In this document: piece by piece, positions 22,010-30,714 of the stretch
How positions within the stretch are numbered: the first letter of the stretch is position 1
Layout of the letters: each line of letters opens with the position of its first letter
From: JAADDV01 sp964582875
GTDB taxonomy: Bacteria; Aquificota; Aquificia; Aquificales; Hydrogenothermaceae
Reading direction: 5' to 3'
DNA length: 30,803 bases
Assembly: GCA_964582875.1 (NCBI GenBank)
Contig: CAZOTZ010000008.1
Span: 1-30,803 of the forward strand
Notes under the pieces: generated by a model
Database searches by the model: none
Seen by the model: only the letters and a program-made list of their open reading frames with translations
Told to the model about the DNA's origin: nothing
Made by a program: the position numbers and the translations under genes

Positions 22010-25000
22010 ATGATAGAAAAAATAATAGACTGGTCTGTAAAAAATAAGTTTTTAGTTATAGCTTTCGTTTCTATTGTTGTAGGAGCTTCAATATGGGCAC
22101 TAAAAGAAACTCCTCTTGATGCTATACCAGATTTATCACCACCTCAGGTTATTGTTTATACAAAATGGCAGGGACAATCTCCTTCTGTAATAGAAGACCA
22201 GATAACCTATCCTATTGTATCAGCCCTTATGTCAGCTCCAGAAATACAGACAGTTAGAGGAATTTCATCATTTGAAACATCTTCAGTGTACGTGATTTTT
22301 AAAGAAGGAACAGATATATACTGGGCAAGAAGTAGAGTTTTAGAGTACCTATCCCAGATAAAAGATAAACTCCCAAAATCAGCTGAGATAACACTTGGAC
22401 CTGATGCAACAGGTGTAGGCTGGATATATGAGTATGCACTTTACTCTGAAAAAAGAAATTTATGGCAGTTAAGAACACTTCAGGACTGGTATTTAAAGTA
22501 CGCTTTACTTGGCATTGACGGAGTTTCAGAAGTTGCATCTATAGGAGGATTCGTTAAAGGTTATCAAATAACAGTAGACCAACACAAATTAAGAGCATAT
22601 AACCTGTCTATAAAAGATGTAATAAAAGCCGTTAGGGAGAACAATAATGATGTTGGAGGAAGAACTATAGAAAGAAACGGTTTTGAATTTATCATACAAG
22701 GAAATGGATACATAAAAGGAATAGAAGATATCAAAAACATAACCATAAAAACAGATGAGAAAGGATTTCCAGTAAAAGTAAAAGACATAGGAAAAGTTGA
22801 ACCTGTACCTATGAACAGAAGAGGAGTAGCAGACCTTAACGGTCTTGGTGAGGTAGTAGGTGGAATAGTTATAATGAGATTTGGGGAAAACGCATATCAG
22901 GTTATAAAAAAGATAAAAGAAAAACTAAAACAGATAAAAGAAAATCTTCCAGAAGATATAAAAATAATAACGACTTATGACAGGTCAGAACTTATAGAAA
23001 AAGCCATAGGAACATTAAAAAGAGCATTAGTAGAAGAAAGTTTAATAGTTATAATTGTTGTAGCATTTTTTCTATTACACTTCAGAAGTTCTTTAGTAAT
23101 AATTTTCACCCTTCCAATTGCAGTTTTAACAGGCTTTTTATTTATGAAAATTTTTGGAATAACGTCAAATATAATGTCCCTTGGAGGCATAGCAATTGCA
23201 ATCGGAGCCATGGTTGATGGTGCAATTATAATGGTAGAAAACGCCCACAAGCATATAGAAAAAATAAAAAAAGAAAAAGGAGAAATAACCGAAAAAGATA
23301 GAGTTAATGCTGTAATAAAAGCTTCCAAACAGGTTGGGAAGCCAGTCTTCTTTGCCCTCCTTATTATTGTTATATCCTTCCTTCCTGTATTTGCATTAAC
23401 AGGACAGGAAGGTCTTTTATTTAAACCCCTTGCTTTTACCAAAACATTCACAATGTTTTCAGCATCTTTACTCGCCATAACTTTTGTGCCTGTTTTAATG
23501 GTATGGCTCGTGAAAGGGAAATTTATTCCAGAGAAAAAAAATCCTCTAAACTGGATTTTAATCAAAATATACTCTCCTATGCTTAAAATATCTTTAAAAG
23601 GTAGGTATATAGTCCTTATCATAACCATTATTACCGTAGGTTCTATTTATCCCTTTTATAAAAAAATGTCATGGGAATTTATGCCAATGATTAATGAACA
23701 GACATTTATGTATATGCCGGTTACACCATCAGGTATATCTGTATCTGAGGCAAAAAGATTAACCCAGTTAACAGATAAGATAATAGCATCTTTCCCTGAA
23801 GTTGATACCGTTTTTGGAAAAGCAGGAAAAGCTGATACTGCAACAGACCCGGCACCTTTATCCATGATTGAAACTATTATCACCTTCAAACCTAAAGAAT
23901 ACTGGAGAGAAGGTATAACATACCAGAAACTCATGGAAGAAATGGAAGATAAATTACATGTACCTGGGCTTACAAATAGCTGGACTTACCCTATAAGGGG
24001 AAGAATAGATATGCTTCTTACAGGGATAAGGACACCCCTTGGTATAAAACTGTACGGTAATAATGTGGAAAAACTTCAAAAAATCGGCGAAAAAATAGAA
24101 AAAGCTCTTCAAAAAATGCCTGAAACCCTTTCTGTTTTTGCTGATAAAATAGCAAAAGGTTATTATTTGAACATAGATATTAAAAAAGAAAAACTCTCCA
24201 GATATGGTATAACAACAGAGGATGTAGAAACAGTAATAAAAACAGCAATAGGTGGAATGCCTATATCAACGTTTTATAATGGGATAGAAAGGTATCCTAT
24301 CCTTATAAGACTGCCTTACGACGATAGAAAAAACGTAGAAAGAATAAAAAACCTGTTTATAAAAACACCATACAGTACAGGAATTCCTTTAAAAGCTGTT
24401 GCAGACATATATTATACAGAAGCACCATCGGTTATAAAATCAGAGAAAGGAATGAAAGTTTTATTTATATATATCACACCTCAACAGAACATAACTCCAG
24501 AAGATTACGTAAAAAAAGCTACAAAAGTGTTGGAAGGGATAAATCTGCCACAGGGATATTTTATAGAATGGGCTGGACAAAGCCAGTATCTTGAACATGC
24601 AAAAGAAAGATTGTCTTTTATAATTCCTTTGACTGTAGTACTAATATTTATACTCGTTTACCTGACATTCAAAAATATAACAAATACACTTATCGTTATG
24701 TTATCCCTTCCTTTTTCCCTGATTGGTGGACTATGGTATGTTGAGTACATGAACTTCAATATGAGCATAGCTGTTGTAATAGGATTTCTTGCCCTTTTAG
24801 GTGTAGCAGCAGAAACAGCTATAGTTATGATTATGTACATAGAAGATTCTATAAAAAAGAAAAAAGAAGAAAAAACTGTTTTAACAAAAGAAGATTTTTT
24901 TGAAGCAGTTTACAATGGAGCAGTACTCAGATTAAGACCAAAAGCTATGACTGTTATAACAATCCTCGCAGGTCTTGTTCCACTTATGTATATAACAGGT

Positions 25001-25135
25001 GTAGGCTCTGAAGTTATGCAAAGGATAGCAGCCCCTATGATTGGAGGCATTATATCATCAGCTATTCTTACATTACTGGTAATACCTGCTCTTTACACCA
25101 TTTTTAGACAGAAAAGTTTTTTACATAGAGATTAA
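22010..25135 (+). CDS. CusA-type Cu(I)/Ag(I) heavy-metal efflux RND transporter
   Basis: The 1041-aa inner-membrane pump has the HME-RND layout: 12 membrane helices with two large periplasmic loops (about 35-340 and 560-860). The three methionines that bind Cu(I)/Ag(I) in E. coli CusA (573, 623, 672) are all present, at Met569 (FMYMPVTPSG), Met619 (DPAPLSMIET) and Met668 (RGRIDMLLTG), with the same spacing. GKAGKADTATDPAPL and TGAGSEVM-like (TGVGSEVMQRIAAPMIGG) segments are further CusA features. The proton-relay Asp lies at 403 in AIGAMVDGAIIMVENAHKH. Metal choice of copper or silver is therefore well supported. AGGAGA six bases upstream, 13 bases after the adaptor. It is the last gene of the operon; no hairpin terminator was seen in the 80 bases after it. 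Confidence 0.95.
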   Translation: MIEKIIDWSVKNKFLVIAFVSIVVGASIWALKETPLDAIPDLSPPQVIVYTKWQGQSPSVIEDQITYPIVSALMSAPEIQTVRGISSFETSSVYVIFKEGTDIYWARSRVLEYLSQIKDKLPKSAEITLGPDATGVGWIYEYALYSEKRNLWQLRTLQDWYLKYALLGIDGVSEVASIGGFVKGYQITVDQHKLRAYNLSIKDVIKAVRENNNDVGGRTIERNGFEFIIQGNGYIKGIEDIKNITIKTDEKGFPVKVKDIGKVEPVPMNRRGVADLNGLGEVVGGIVIMRFGENAYQVIKKIKEKLKQIKENLPEDIKIITTYDRSELIEKAIGTLKRALVEESLIVIIVVAFFLLHFRSSLVIIFTLPIAVLTGFLFMKIFGITSNIMSLGGIAIAIGAMVDGAIIMVENAHKHIEKIKKEKGEITEKDRVNAVIKASKQVGKPVFFALLIIVISFLPVFALTGQEGLLFKPLAFTKTFTMFSASLLAITFVPVLMVWLVKGKFIPEKKNPLNWILIKIYSPMLKISLKGRYIVLIITIITVGSIYPFYKKMSWEFMPMINEQTFMYMPVTPSGISVSEAKRLTQLTDKIIASFPEVDTVFGKAGKADTATDPAPLSMIETIITFKPKEYWREGITYQKLMEEMEDKLHVPGLTNSWTYPIRGRIDMLLTGIRTPLGIKLYGNNVEKLQKIGEKIEKALQKMPETLSVFADKIAKGYYLNIDIKKEKLSRYGITTEDVETVIKTAIGGMPISTFYNGIERYPILIRLPYDDRKNVERIKNLFIKTPYSTGIPLKAVADIYYTEAPSVIKSEKGMKVLFIYITPQQNITPEDYVKKATKVLEGINLPQGYFIEWAGQSQYLEHAKERLSFIIPLTVVLIFILVYLTFKNITNTLIVMLSLPFSLIGGLWYVEYMNFNMSIAVVIGFLALLGVAAETAIVMIMYIEDSIKKKKEEKTVLTKEDFFEAVYNGAVLRLRPKAMTVITILAGLVPLMYITGVGSEVMQRIAAPMIGGIISSAILTLLVIPALYTIFRQKSFLHRD

Positions 25136-25215
25136 ATTTTAGCGTTTATTTGCCAGAGGAAATTTTTTTTATAAAATTTAACTTAAACATATTCTTGTAT
25201 ATCAAGGAAAACAGC

Positions 25216-25672
25216 ATGGGATATGCGATAAAGATATATGAAGCTTTCAGGGATTTAGGAGAAGATAAAGCCAAAATATTAGCAGAAGCGATAGAAGAAC
25301 TTGAAAGGAGAAAGTCAGCAACGTCAGAAGAGTTAGCAGAAACAAAAGAAGAGCTAAAAGAGGATATACGTATAACAGAGTTAAAATTAACAAAAGAAAT
25401 AGAACAAGTTAGAAAAGAAATCAAAGAAACTGAGTTAAANNNNNNNNNNNNNNNNNNNNNNNNNNNNNNNNNNNNNNNNNNNNNNNNNNNNNNNNNNNNN
25501 NNNNNNNNNNNNNNNNNNNNNNNNNNNNNNNNNNNNNNNAGCTGATTTAACAAAAGAAATCGCAGATACAAAAACATCACTTGTGAAATGGATGTTTACT
25601 TTCTGGAGTGGTCAAATAATAGCCATAATCATAATTATGACCTTCTTACTTAAATTTTTTCTAAAAGGATAA
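25216..25672 (+). CDS. C-terminally membrane-anchored coiled-coil protein, interrupted by a sequence gap
   Basis: The frame starts at ATG 25216 (AAGGA seven bases upstream) with MGYAIKIYEAFRDLGEDKAKILAEAIEELERRK, followed by a long Glu/Lys coiled coil (SEELAETKEELKEDIRITEL). After the N run it resumes with ADLTKEIADTKTSLVKWM, one membrane helix (about 20 residues, FWSGQIIAIIIIMTFLLKFF) and the end LKG. This architecture is that of DUF1640-like (CCDC90/MCU-regulator-like) bacterial proteins of unknown function. The two halves are in register only if the missing length is a multiple of three, whereas 100 Ns are shown. The coding region before the gap begins to repeat a 54-bp unit. It is probably a separate transcription unit from the pump and HerA. 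Function is unknown. Confidence 0.7.
25375..25439 (+). repeat. Start of a 54-bp (18-residue) coiled-coil repeat at the gap edge
   Basis: ACAGAGTTAAA at 25375 recurs as ACTGAGTTAAA at 25429, 54 bases on, encoding TELK twice. The first copy continues LTKEIEQVRKEIKE; after the gap the sequence resumes DLTKEIADTK, resembling a later copy. Only one full unit is visible. Confidence 0.55.
25440..25539. other. Run of 100 Ns: scaffold gap of unknown length
   Basis: Exactly 100 Ns, the customary placeholder. It falls inside the coiled-coil gene. The true length should be divisible by three if that gene is intact, because the flanking frames are one base out with 100. Confidence 0.95.
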
Positions 25673-25722
25673 ACTGCCGAAATTCATTAAAAAACAACAA
25701 CTTAACTTGTCTTTTATATTCC

Positions 25723-25751
25723 TTGACTTTTTCCTCCAACAATTGTAGAAA
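25723..25751 (+). promoter_or_regulatory. Candidate sigma70-type promoter of the herA gene
   Basis: TTGACT (25723-25728), a 17-base spacer and TAGAAA (25746-25751) lie in the 113-base gap before the HerA ATG, placing the start of transcription near 25758. The -35 equals that of the copper operon; the -10 is one step from good. Confidence 0.5.
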
Positions 25752-25785
25752 ATATAGGCTTTAAATCAAACAAAAGGTTAAAAAA

Positions 25786-27363
25786 ATGAAACAGATAGGT
25801 GTTTGCATAGGAACAACCCGACCCCATAGAGTAAGTTTTATAACAAGCAATCCTGTTAGAATAGGTCAGTTTGTTATTCTCAAGTATATAGAAGAAGAGA
25901 ATGAAAAAAAACTCCTTGGTATGATACAAAGGTTAGAGAGGGAAAATCCGTATATATCTGACAGTATAAGAACCCCTGAGCAAGCTGAAAACCTCAGAAA
26001 GTTTTCATCAACAGAAAATTCAATAAAAGGAGAAATAAGCATACTTGGAGAAATGGTAGATACAGGAGATGAGATATTTTTAAGTATACCTAAAACCCCC
26101 CCTCTCCCAGCATCTGAGGTATACGAAGCTGACCCAGAGATTTTAAAAAAAGTATTCGGAGCAAAAAGTAAAAAGTTTGTAAGGATAGGAAGGCTTCTAT
26201 CTGAAAGAGAAGATGTTCCTGTATACATAGATATTGAGCAGGTTGTACTGAGACATCTTGCTATTTTAGCTGTTACAGGAGCAGGAAAATCAAACACAGT
26301 TTCTGTTTTATTAAAAAATATAATAAATCTAAATGGTACAGTTGTAGTTTTTGATTTCCACGGTGAATATGTAAAAAGTAGACTTACCAGAAAAGGTAAG
26401 AATGTAGTAAATATCATACAACCATTAATAAACCCAGCCCTTTTAAAAGCAAAAGAGTTTGCCTCATTTATAGGCATAAAACAAAACGCCTATATCCAGT
26501 TTAGATACTTTAGAATGGCTTTTGAATACCTTCTACAACAACTAAAAGAAGAAAAAGGAGAAGACTGGCAACATTACATATCAACATCAGATTTCCTTGC
26601 AAGGCTAAAAGAAACTATTGAGAGTATTTCAGACCCAGAAAGCGAACTTGGACAGAGAATTAGAGGTAAAGCAAGGGATGATTCACTTTTTGAGGTTTTA
26701 AACAAACTTGAAGATATAGAGTTTGAGCTTGGGCATATTATTAAACTTGGAGTTCCACCTTTAATAGAAAATATAAAACCAGGAATGGTTAATGTTTTTG
26801 ACTTTTCAGAGCTTGATGAAGATGTAGCCGACGCTATAGCTTCTAATATTCTGAGAAGAGCCCTTGAAGAAAGAAAAAAAGCAGTAAGAACAGGAAATTC
26901 TAAACTACCGTTTCCTCTCTTAATCGTTATAGAAGAAGCCCACATATTAGCAGGGGAAAAAAGAAACACTGAATCTAAGTACTACATTGCAAGAATAGCA
27001 AGGGAAGGAAGAAAATTTGGTCTTGGTTTAACAATAGTAACCCAGAGACCTAAAGGTCTTGATAAAGAGATTTTATCCCAGATGAATAACATGATAATCC
27101 TAAAACTTGTGGAACCTGAAGACCAGAAACATGTCCAGAGGGCAAGTGAATCTTTATCACAGGACTTAATGGACTACCTTCCAAGTTTAAACCCAGGGGA
27201 AGGAATAATAATAGGAAATATGACAAAAATTCCCCTCCTTGTAAAAATAGACAAAGCCCAGGAAAAAGTAGAAGGAAACGATATCCACGTGGTTGAAGAG
27301 TGGGAAAAAATAGAAGAGGCTGTAGAAGAAACTGATATAGGAAAGATTTTAGAAGAGATTTAA
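25786..27363 (+). CDS. herA: HerA-type DNA-translocating ATPase (HAS-barrel + DUF87)
   Basis: HerA is a hexameric FtsK-like DNA pump that in archaea works with the NurA nuclease in end resection. The 525-aa protein has an N-terminal HAS barrel (about 1-125: GVCIGTTRPHRVSFITSNPVRIGQFV), Walker A VTGAGKSN at 163-170 after VVLRHLAILA, the first acidic strand VVVFDFHGEY (186-195), Walker B LLIVIEEAH (378-386), and the conserved IAREGRKFGLGLTIVTQRP (404-422) with its candidate arginine finger. The helical insertion at 215-340 is usual. No nurA, mre11 or rad50 is next to it; the following gene is a phosphoribosyltransferase 58 bases on. Bacterial HerA-like proteins also serve in phage defence with partner effectors, but no effector domain is adjacent here. 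Weak RBS (AAAGGT) with ATG start. Confidence 0.88.
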   Translation: MKQIGVCIGTTRPHRVSFITSNPVRIGQFVILKYIEEENEKKLLGMIQRLERENPYISDSIRTPEQAENLRKFSSTENSIKGEISILGEMVDTGDEIFLSIPKTPPLPASEVYEADPEILKKVFGAKSKKFVRIGRLLSEREDVPVYIDIEQVVLRHLAILAVTGAGKSNTVSVLLKNIINLNGTVVVFDFHGEYVKSRLTRKGKNVVNIIQPLINPALLKAKEFASFIGIKQNAYIQFRYFRMAFEYLLQQLKEEKGEDWQHYISTSDFLARLKETIESISDPESELGQRIRGKARDDSLFEVLNKLEDIEFELGHIIKLGVPPLIENIKPGMVNVFDFSELDEDVADAIASNILRRALEERKKAVRTGNSKLPFPLLIVIEEAHILAGEKRNTESKYYIARIAREGRKFGLGLTIVTQRPKGLDKEILSQMNNMIILKLVEPEDQKHVQRASESLSQDLMDYLPSLNPGEGIIIGNMTKIPLLVKIDKAQEKVEGNDIHVVEEWEKIEEAVEETDIGKILEEI

Positions 27364-27421
27364 ACTCTTGCTGGTAATTATGATAAAAAACATATTTATT
27401 GATTGAAGATGGAGGGGAAAA

Positions 27422-28078
27422 ATGCTCTTTTCCGATAGGGAAGAAGCTGGAAAGCTACTTGGGAACAGGCTGAAGGAAGAAATAGAAAAAATAGGAATTG
27501 ATAAAGATAACGCTGTTATTCTTGCTATTCCAAGGGGAGGAATTCCTGTAGCCTATTACGTATCTAAAGAAACAGGAATTCCCTTTAGCCTCGTTATAAC
27601 AAAAAAAATAGCCCTTCCATCAGACCCGGAGGCTGCTATAGGTGCAATCGCCCCAGACGGAACTTACCTTTTAAGCAGTTATGCAGGTTATTTTTCCCCT
27701 GAAGAAATAGAGATAGCAAAGGAAAATGCATTAAAAGAAGCAATAGAAAAGAAAAACAAGTATTTGAAATATGAACCAGATATAGAAGGAAAAGATGTGA
27801 TAATAGTTGATGATGGTATCGCAACCGGGTACACAGCTATGGTTGCTGGTATGTCCGCAAAAAACAAAGGTGCAAGAAAGGTTATACTTGCGGTTCCTGT
27901 CTGTCCTGCAAATAACAGGGAAAAAGTTAAAAGAGTTTTTGATGATTTTATATGTTATGAAGCTGTAGATACACCTTTTTTTGCAGTAGGAGCATTTTAC
28001 AGGGATTTTCATCAGGTATCAGATGAAGAGGTAAAACAGTACATAGAAAAAGCTAAGCAAGAAGGTTTGTTCCTTTAA
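27422..28078 (+). CDS. Phosphoribosyltransferase family protein
   Basis: The 218-aa protein is a type I phosphoribosyltransferase, with the PRPP loop DVIIVDDGIATGYTA at 125-139. The N-terminus MLFSDREEAGKLLGNRL, the ILAIPRGGIPVAYYVSKE segment (33-50) and the LVITKKIALPSDPEAAIGAIAPDG stretch (57-80) mark the common 'putative phosphoribosyltransferase' subfamily, distinct from Apt, Hpt, Upp or PyrE. Substrate is unknown. GGAGGGG precedes the ATG by a few bases. Located 58 bases after herA and without a promoter of its own that I can see, it may be co-transcribed. Its TAA overlaps the TAA of the convergent recG. Confidence 0.88.
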   Translation: MLFSDREEAGKLLGNRLKEEIEKIGIDKDNAVILAIPRGGIPVAYYVSKETGIPFSLVITKKIALPSDPEAAIGAIAPDGTYLLSSYAGYFSPEEIEIAKENALKEAIEKKNKYLKYEPDIEGKDVIIVDDGIATGYTAMVAGMSAKNKGARKVILAVPVCPANNREKVKRVFDDFICYEAVDTPFFAVGAFYRDFHQVSDEEVKQYIEKAKQEGLFL

Positions 28079-30483
28079 GCAACATTTACAAGGTCAAACT
28101 TACTTGCATACTTTTCAAACATTATCTCTTTTAAAACAGGATACTTTTCAAGTTCAGGGTCTTTTTCTATAAGCTCATCAGCTTCTTTTTTTGCATACTC
28201 TAAAATAACTCTATCCTTAGGTCTTTCTAAATCTGCTATATTCAGGTTTAGCCTTCCTGACTGAGCTGTTCCTATAATATCCCCACTTCCCCTTATTTTT
28301 AAATCTTCCTCTGCTATTTCAAAACCATTATTAGTTCTTACAAGGATTTTAAGCCTTTCTATCGTTTGAATTCTCCTTTTTTCAGCTTCCCTGTCTTCCA
28401 TTTTTTTCTTAAGTTTTGAAGGAACAACAAGAAAACAAAAACCTTCATACTGTCCTCTTCCTACTCTTCCCCTTAACTGGTGTATCTGGGAAAGTCCAAA
28501 CCTATGGGCTTCTTCTATAACCATAACAGAGGCATTTGGAACATCTACACCAACCTCAATAACAGTTGTTGAAACAAGAATATCTGCTTTTTTTTCTTTA
28601 AACTCATTCATAATTCTGTCTTTCTCTTCCTGTGGCATCTTCCCGTGTAAGAGGACAACTTTTTTATCTGGAAATTCTTTTTTCCACTGCTCATAGCCTT
28701 CCTGTGCAGATTTAAGGTCTATCTTTTCAGATTCTTCAATTAAAGGATAAACAACAAAAACCTGTCTTCCTTTTTCAAGTTCTTCCCTTATTTTTTTATT
28801 CATCCCTTCTCTTTCATCATCAAAAAGGAGAACAGTTTTAACAGGCTTTCTTCCTGCTGGAAGCTGGTCTATTATTGAAACATCCAAATCACCAAAAATA
28901 GCAAGGGTTAAAGTTCTTGGGATAGGTGTTGCTGTCATAACAAGAACATGGGGAAGTTTATTTGATTTTTCAATAAGGGATTTTCTCTGAACAACACCAA
29001 ATCTATGTTGCTCATCAACTATAACAAGACTTAAGTCCTTAAATTTTACCTCATCCTGTATAAGGGCGTGGGTTCCAACTACAACATGGGCTTCTCCTGT
29101 TTCCATCTGCCTGTAAACTTCCTTTTTTTCTTTAGAGGACAGACTCCCAGTTAAAAGAACAACATTAACTCCCTTTTTTTCAAGAATATTTTTGAAGTTT
29201 TTATAATGCTGTTGGGCAAGTATCTCAGTAGGAGCCATTACAGCTGTCTGTTTTCCGTTTAAAGCAACAGCGTAAGAAGCGGCAATAGCAACCATCGTTT
29301 TACCACTTCCAACATCCCCTTGAACCATTCTATTCATAGGAACATCTTTTGAGATATCGTTTAGAATATCTTTTATAGCCCTTTTTTGGGCATCAGTAAG
29401 GGAAAAAGGAAGTTCCTTTTCAAACTCCTCTATAAAGTTCTCAGATACAATTATTTTTTCAGCTGGGTTTTCTTTTATCTTTTTCTTTCTATAGGACTGT
29501 GCAAGTTCAAGTAAAAAAAGCTCATCAAATATAAGCCTTAATTGATATCTCGCTTCAAAATCATTAATAAGGTCTATGTTTTCATTGTAAGGTGGAAAAT
29601 GAAGGTTCATTATAGCTGTCTGTATATCTGGAAGTTTATACTTCCTTTTTATATCTTCAGGAAGATACTCAGGATAGTATGGAAGATACTTTTCAAGAAT
29701 TTTGTAAATTCCTCTCCTTAAGTGGTTTATTGTCTGAGAAGTGGTTTTTACTTCTTTATCTCCCCTCAAAGAATAAACAGGTAGTATCCTGTCATGGATA
29801 GTTTTATCAAATTTAGTAAAAAGTTCAGGCTGGACGACAGATTTTTCTTTACCAAAGACATTTATCTTTCCATAAATCAGAACCTTTTTTCCTTTTCTAA
29901 AAAAAGTGAAAAGAAAAGGTTTGTCATGGACAAAATAAGCATTCAGTATTTGATTTCCCTGTTTTAAAACAACCTGTGTTTTCAGTTTTCCTCTGTTTAT
30001 CTTCTTAATATCAACAACTTCAACCTCAAAAAGCCCATACTCACCATCTTTTACCTTTGAAAGTTTTTTCAGTCTTTTATCTTCATACTTTTTTGGAGGA
30101 AAAAAAAGAGCATCATTTACACTTTCAATACCAACCTTTTTAAAAGCTCTTTTCTCTATAGGCTTTAAGAGTTTAAGCTCCTTTATAGACAGATTTTTAA
30201 AGTAGCTCCTTGGGAGAGATTTTTTTACTGTTTTTTTCTCTGTTTTTCCTGCTTTCTTCTTAAGAATCTCATCTACAGCTTTATAAAGATAATCAATAAA
30301 AGCCTTCTTCTTTTCAGGGTTCAATGAGTCTATATACTTTATATCCTCTAAAATTCCATCTGGCACATACTCTTCAAGGAGTTTAAAAAAGGTTTCAGAC
30401 AGACCTGAAACCCGGGAAAGTGTATCTTTATCATAAGTTTTCAGCTTTTCTAAAATCTGTTTAGCTTTTTTTAGATTTGTCAT
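28075..30483 (-). CDS. recG: ATP-dependent DNA helicase RecG
   Basis: RecG reverses stalled replication forks and migrates branched DNA. The product, 802 aa from the ATG at 30483, is longer than E. coli RecG (693 aa) owing to an N-terminal helical extension of about 110 residues. The OB-fold wedge domain covers about 140-260. The helicase core has Walker A MVQGDVGSGKTMVA (about 386-399), motif Ia VMAPTEILAQQHY, DEQHRFG (about 490-496), motif III VMTATPIPRTL, VSTTVIEVGVDVPNASVMVIEEAHRFGLSQ (motif V region) and the motif VI box HQLRGRVGRGQYEG. The C-terminal TRG hook follows (DLKIRGSGDIIGTAQSG). A TTG three codons upstream (30492) is an alternative start. The gene begins inside the end of the small DUF1858 gene. 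Confidence 0.95.
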   Translation of the reverse strand: MTNLKKAKQILEKLKTYDKDTLSRVSGLSETFFKLLEEYVPDGILEDIKYIDSLNPEKKKAFIDYLYKAVDEILKKKAGKTEKKTVKKSLPRSYFKNLSIKELKLLKPIEKRAFKKVGIESVNDALFFPPKKYEDKRLKKLSKVKDGEYGLFEVEVVDIKKINRGKLKTQVVLKQGNQILNAYFVHDKPFLFTFFRKGKKVLIYGKINVFGKEKSVVQPELFTKFDKTIHDRILPVYSLRGDKEVKTTSQTINHLRRGIYKILEKYLPYYPEYLPEDIKRKYKLPDIQTAIMNLHFPPYNENIDLINDFEARYQLRLIFDELFLLELAQSYRKKKIKENPAEKIIVSENFIEEFEKELPFSLTDAQKRAIKDILNDISKDVPMNRMVQGDVGSGKTMVAIAASYAVALNGKQTAVMAPTEILAQQHYKNFKNILEKKGVNVVLLTGSLSSKEKKEVYRQMETGEAHVVVGTHALIQDEVKFKDLSLVIVDEQHRFGVVQRKSLIEKSNKLPHVLVMTATPIPRTLTLAIFGDLDVSIIDQLPAGRKPVKTVLLFDDEREGMNKKIREELEKGRQVFVVYPLIEESEKIDLKSAQEGYEQWKKEFPDKKVVLLHGKMPQEEKDRIMNEFKEKKADILVSTTVIEVGVDVPNASVMVIEEAHRFGLSQIHQLRGRVGRGQYEGFCFLVVPSKLKKKMEDREAEKRRIQTIERLKILVRTNNGFEIAEEDLKIRGSGDIIGTAQSGRLNLNIADLERPKDRVILEYAKKEADELIEKDPELEKYPVLKEIMFEKYASKFDLVNVA

Positions 30484-30682
30484 AGTTAGCAATAAAATCT
30501 TTCAGCTCTTGTAAAAATTGTTCAGGGTCATGCCCATAGTTCACAGCAGCAAGATATATAGTTTCATGTTTTTTGCAAGCACATATATTACAGTACATAT
30601 TTTTTGAGTTAAAAAACTTTTGAGTAAAAGGATATTTTCTTAAAACCTGCTGTATAGTTGTCTCAAGATTTATGCTTTTCAT
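30461..30682 (-). CDS. DUF1858-type small cysteine protein (ScdA-N-like)
   Basis: The 73-aa protein has the DUF1858 pattern: TTIQQVLRKYPFTQKFFNSKNMYC, a cysteine cluster CNICAC (Cys31, Cys34, Cys36), then HETIYLAAVNYGHDPEQFLQELKDFI. Relatives are small soluble proteins or the N-terminal domain of ScdA/RIC iron-sulfur repair proteins, and are thought to bind metal or sense redox state. The usual cluster has two cysteines; here there are three, closely spaced. ATG start with AGGAGA ahead and a good promoter 33-62 bases upstream. The last 23 bases overlap the start of recG, so the two genes share a transcript. Confidence 0.8.
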   Translation of the reverse strand: MKSINLETTIQQVLRKYPFTQKFFNSKNMYCNICACKKHETIYLAAVNYGHDPEQFLQELKDFIANYDKSKKS

Positions 30683-30714
30683 CTATCATCTCCTGAAAGT
30701 ATTATTAGTAAAAC

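Noticed and set aside
22975..23628. 217-residue open frame on the minus strand
   Set aside because: Antisense to the CusA-like pump and without recognisable motifs or a ribosome binding site.
25150..25172. Possible promoter (TTGCCA and TATAAA) ahead of the coiled-coil gene
   Set aside because: Spacing is about 14 bases, too short; not strong enough to list as a feature.
25136..25215. Terminator after the RND pump
   Set aside because: No stem-loop followed by a T run could be found by eye; the T-rich stretch at 25161 has no stem before it.
25866..26477. 203-residue open frame on the minus strand
   Set aside because: Antisense to herA; Ser/Phe-rich translation typical of the reverse of a Lys/Glu-rich gene.
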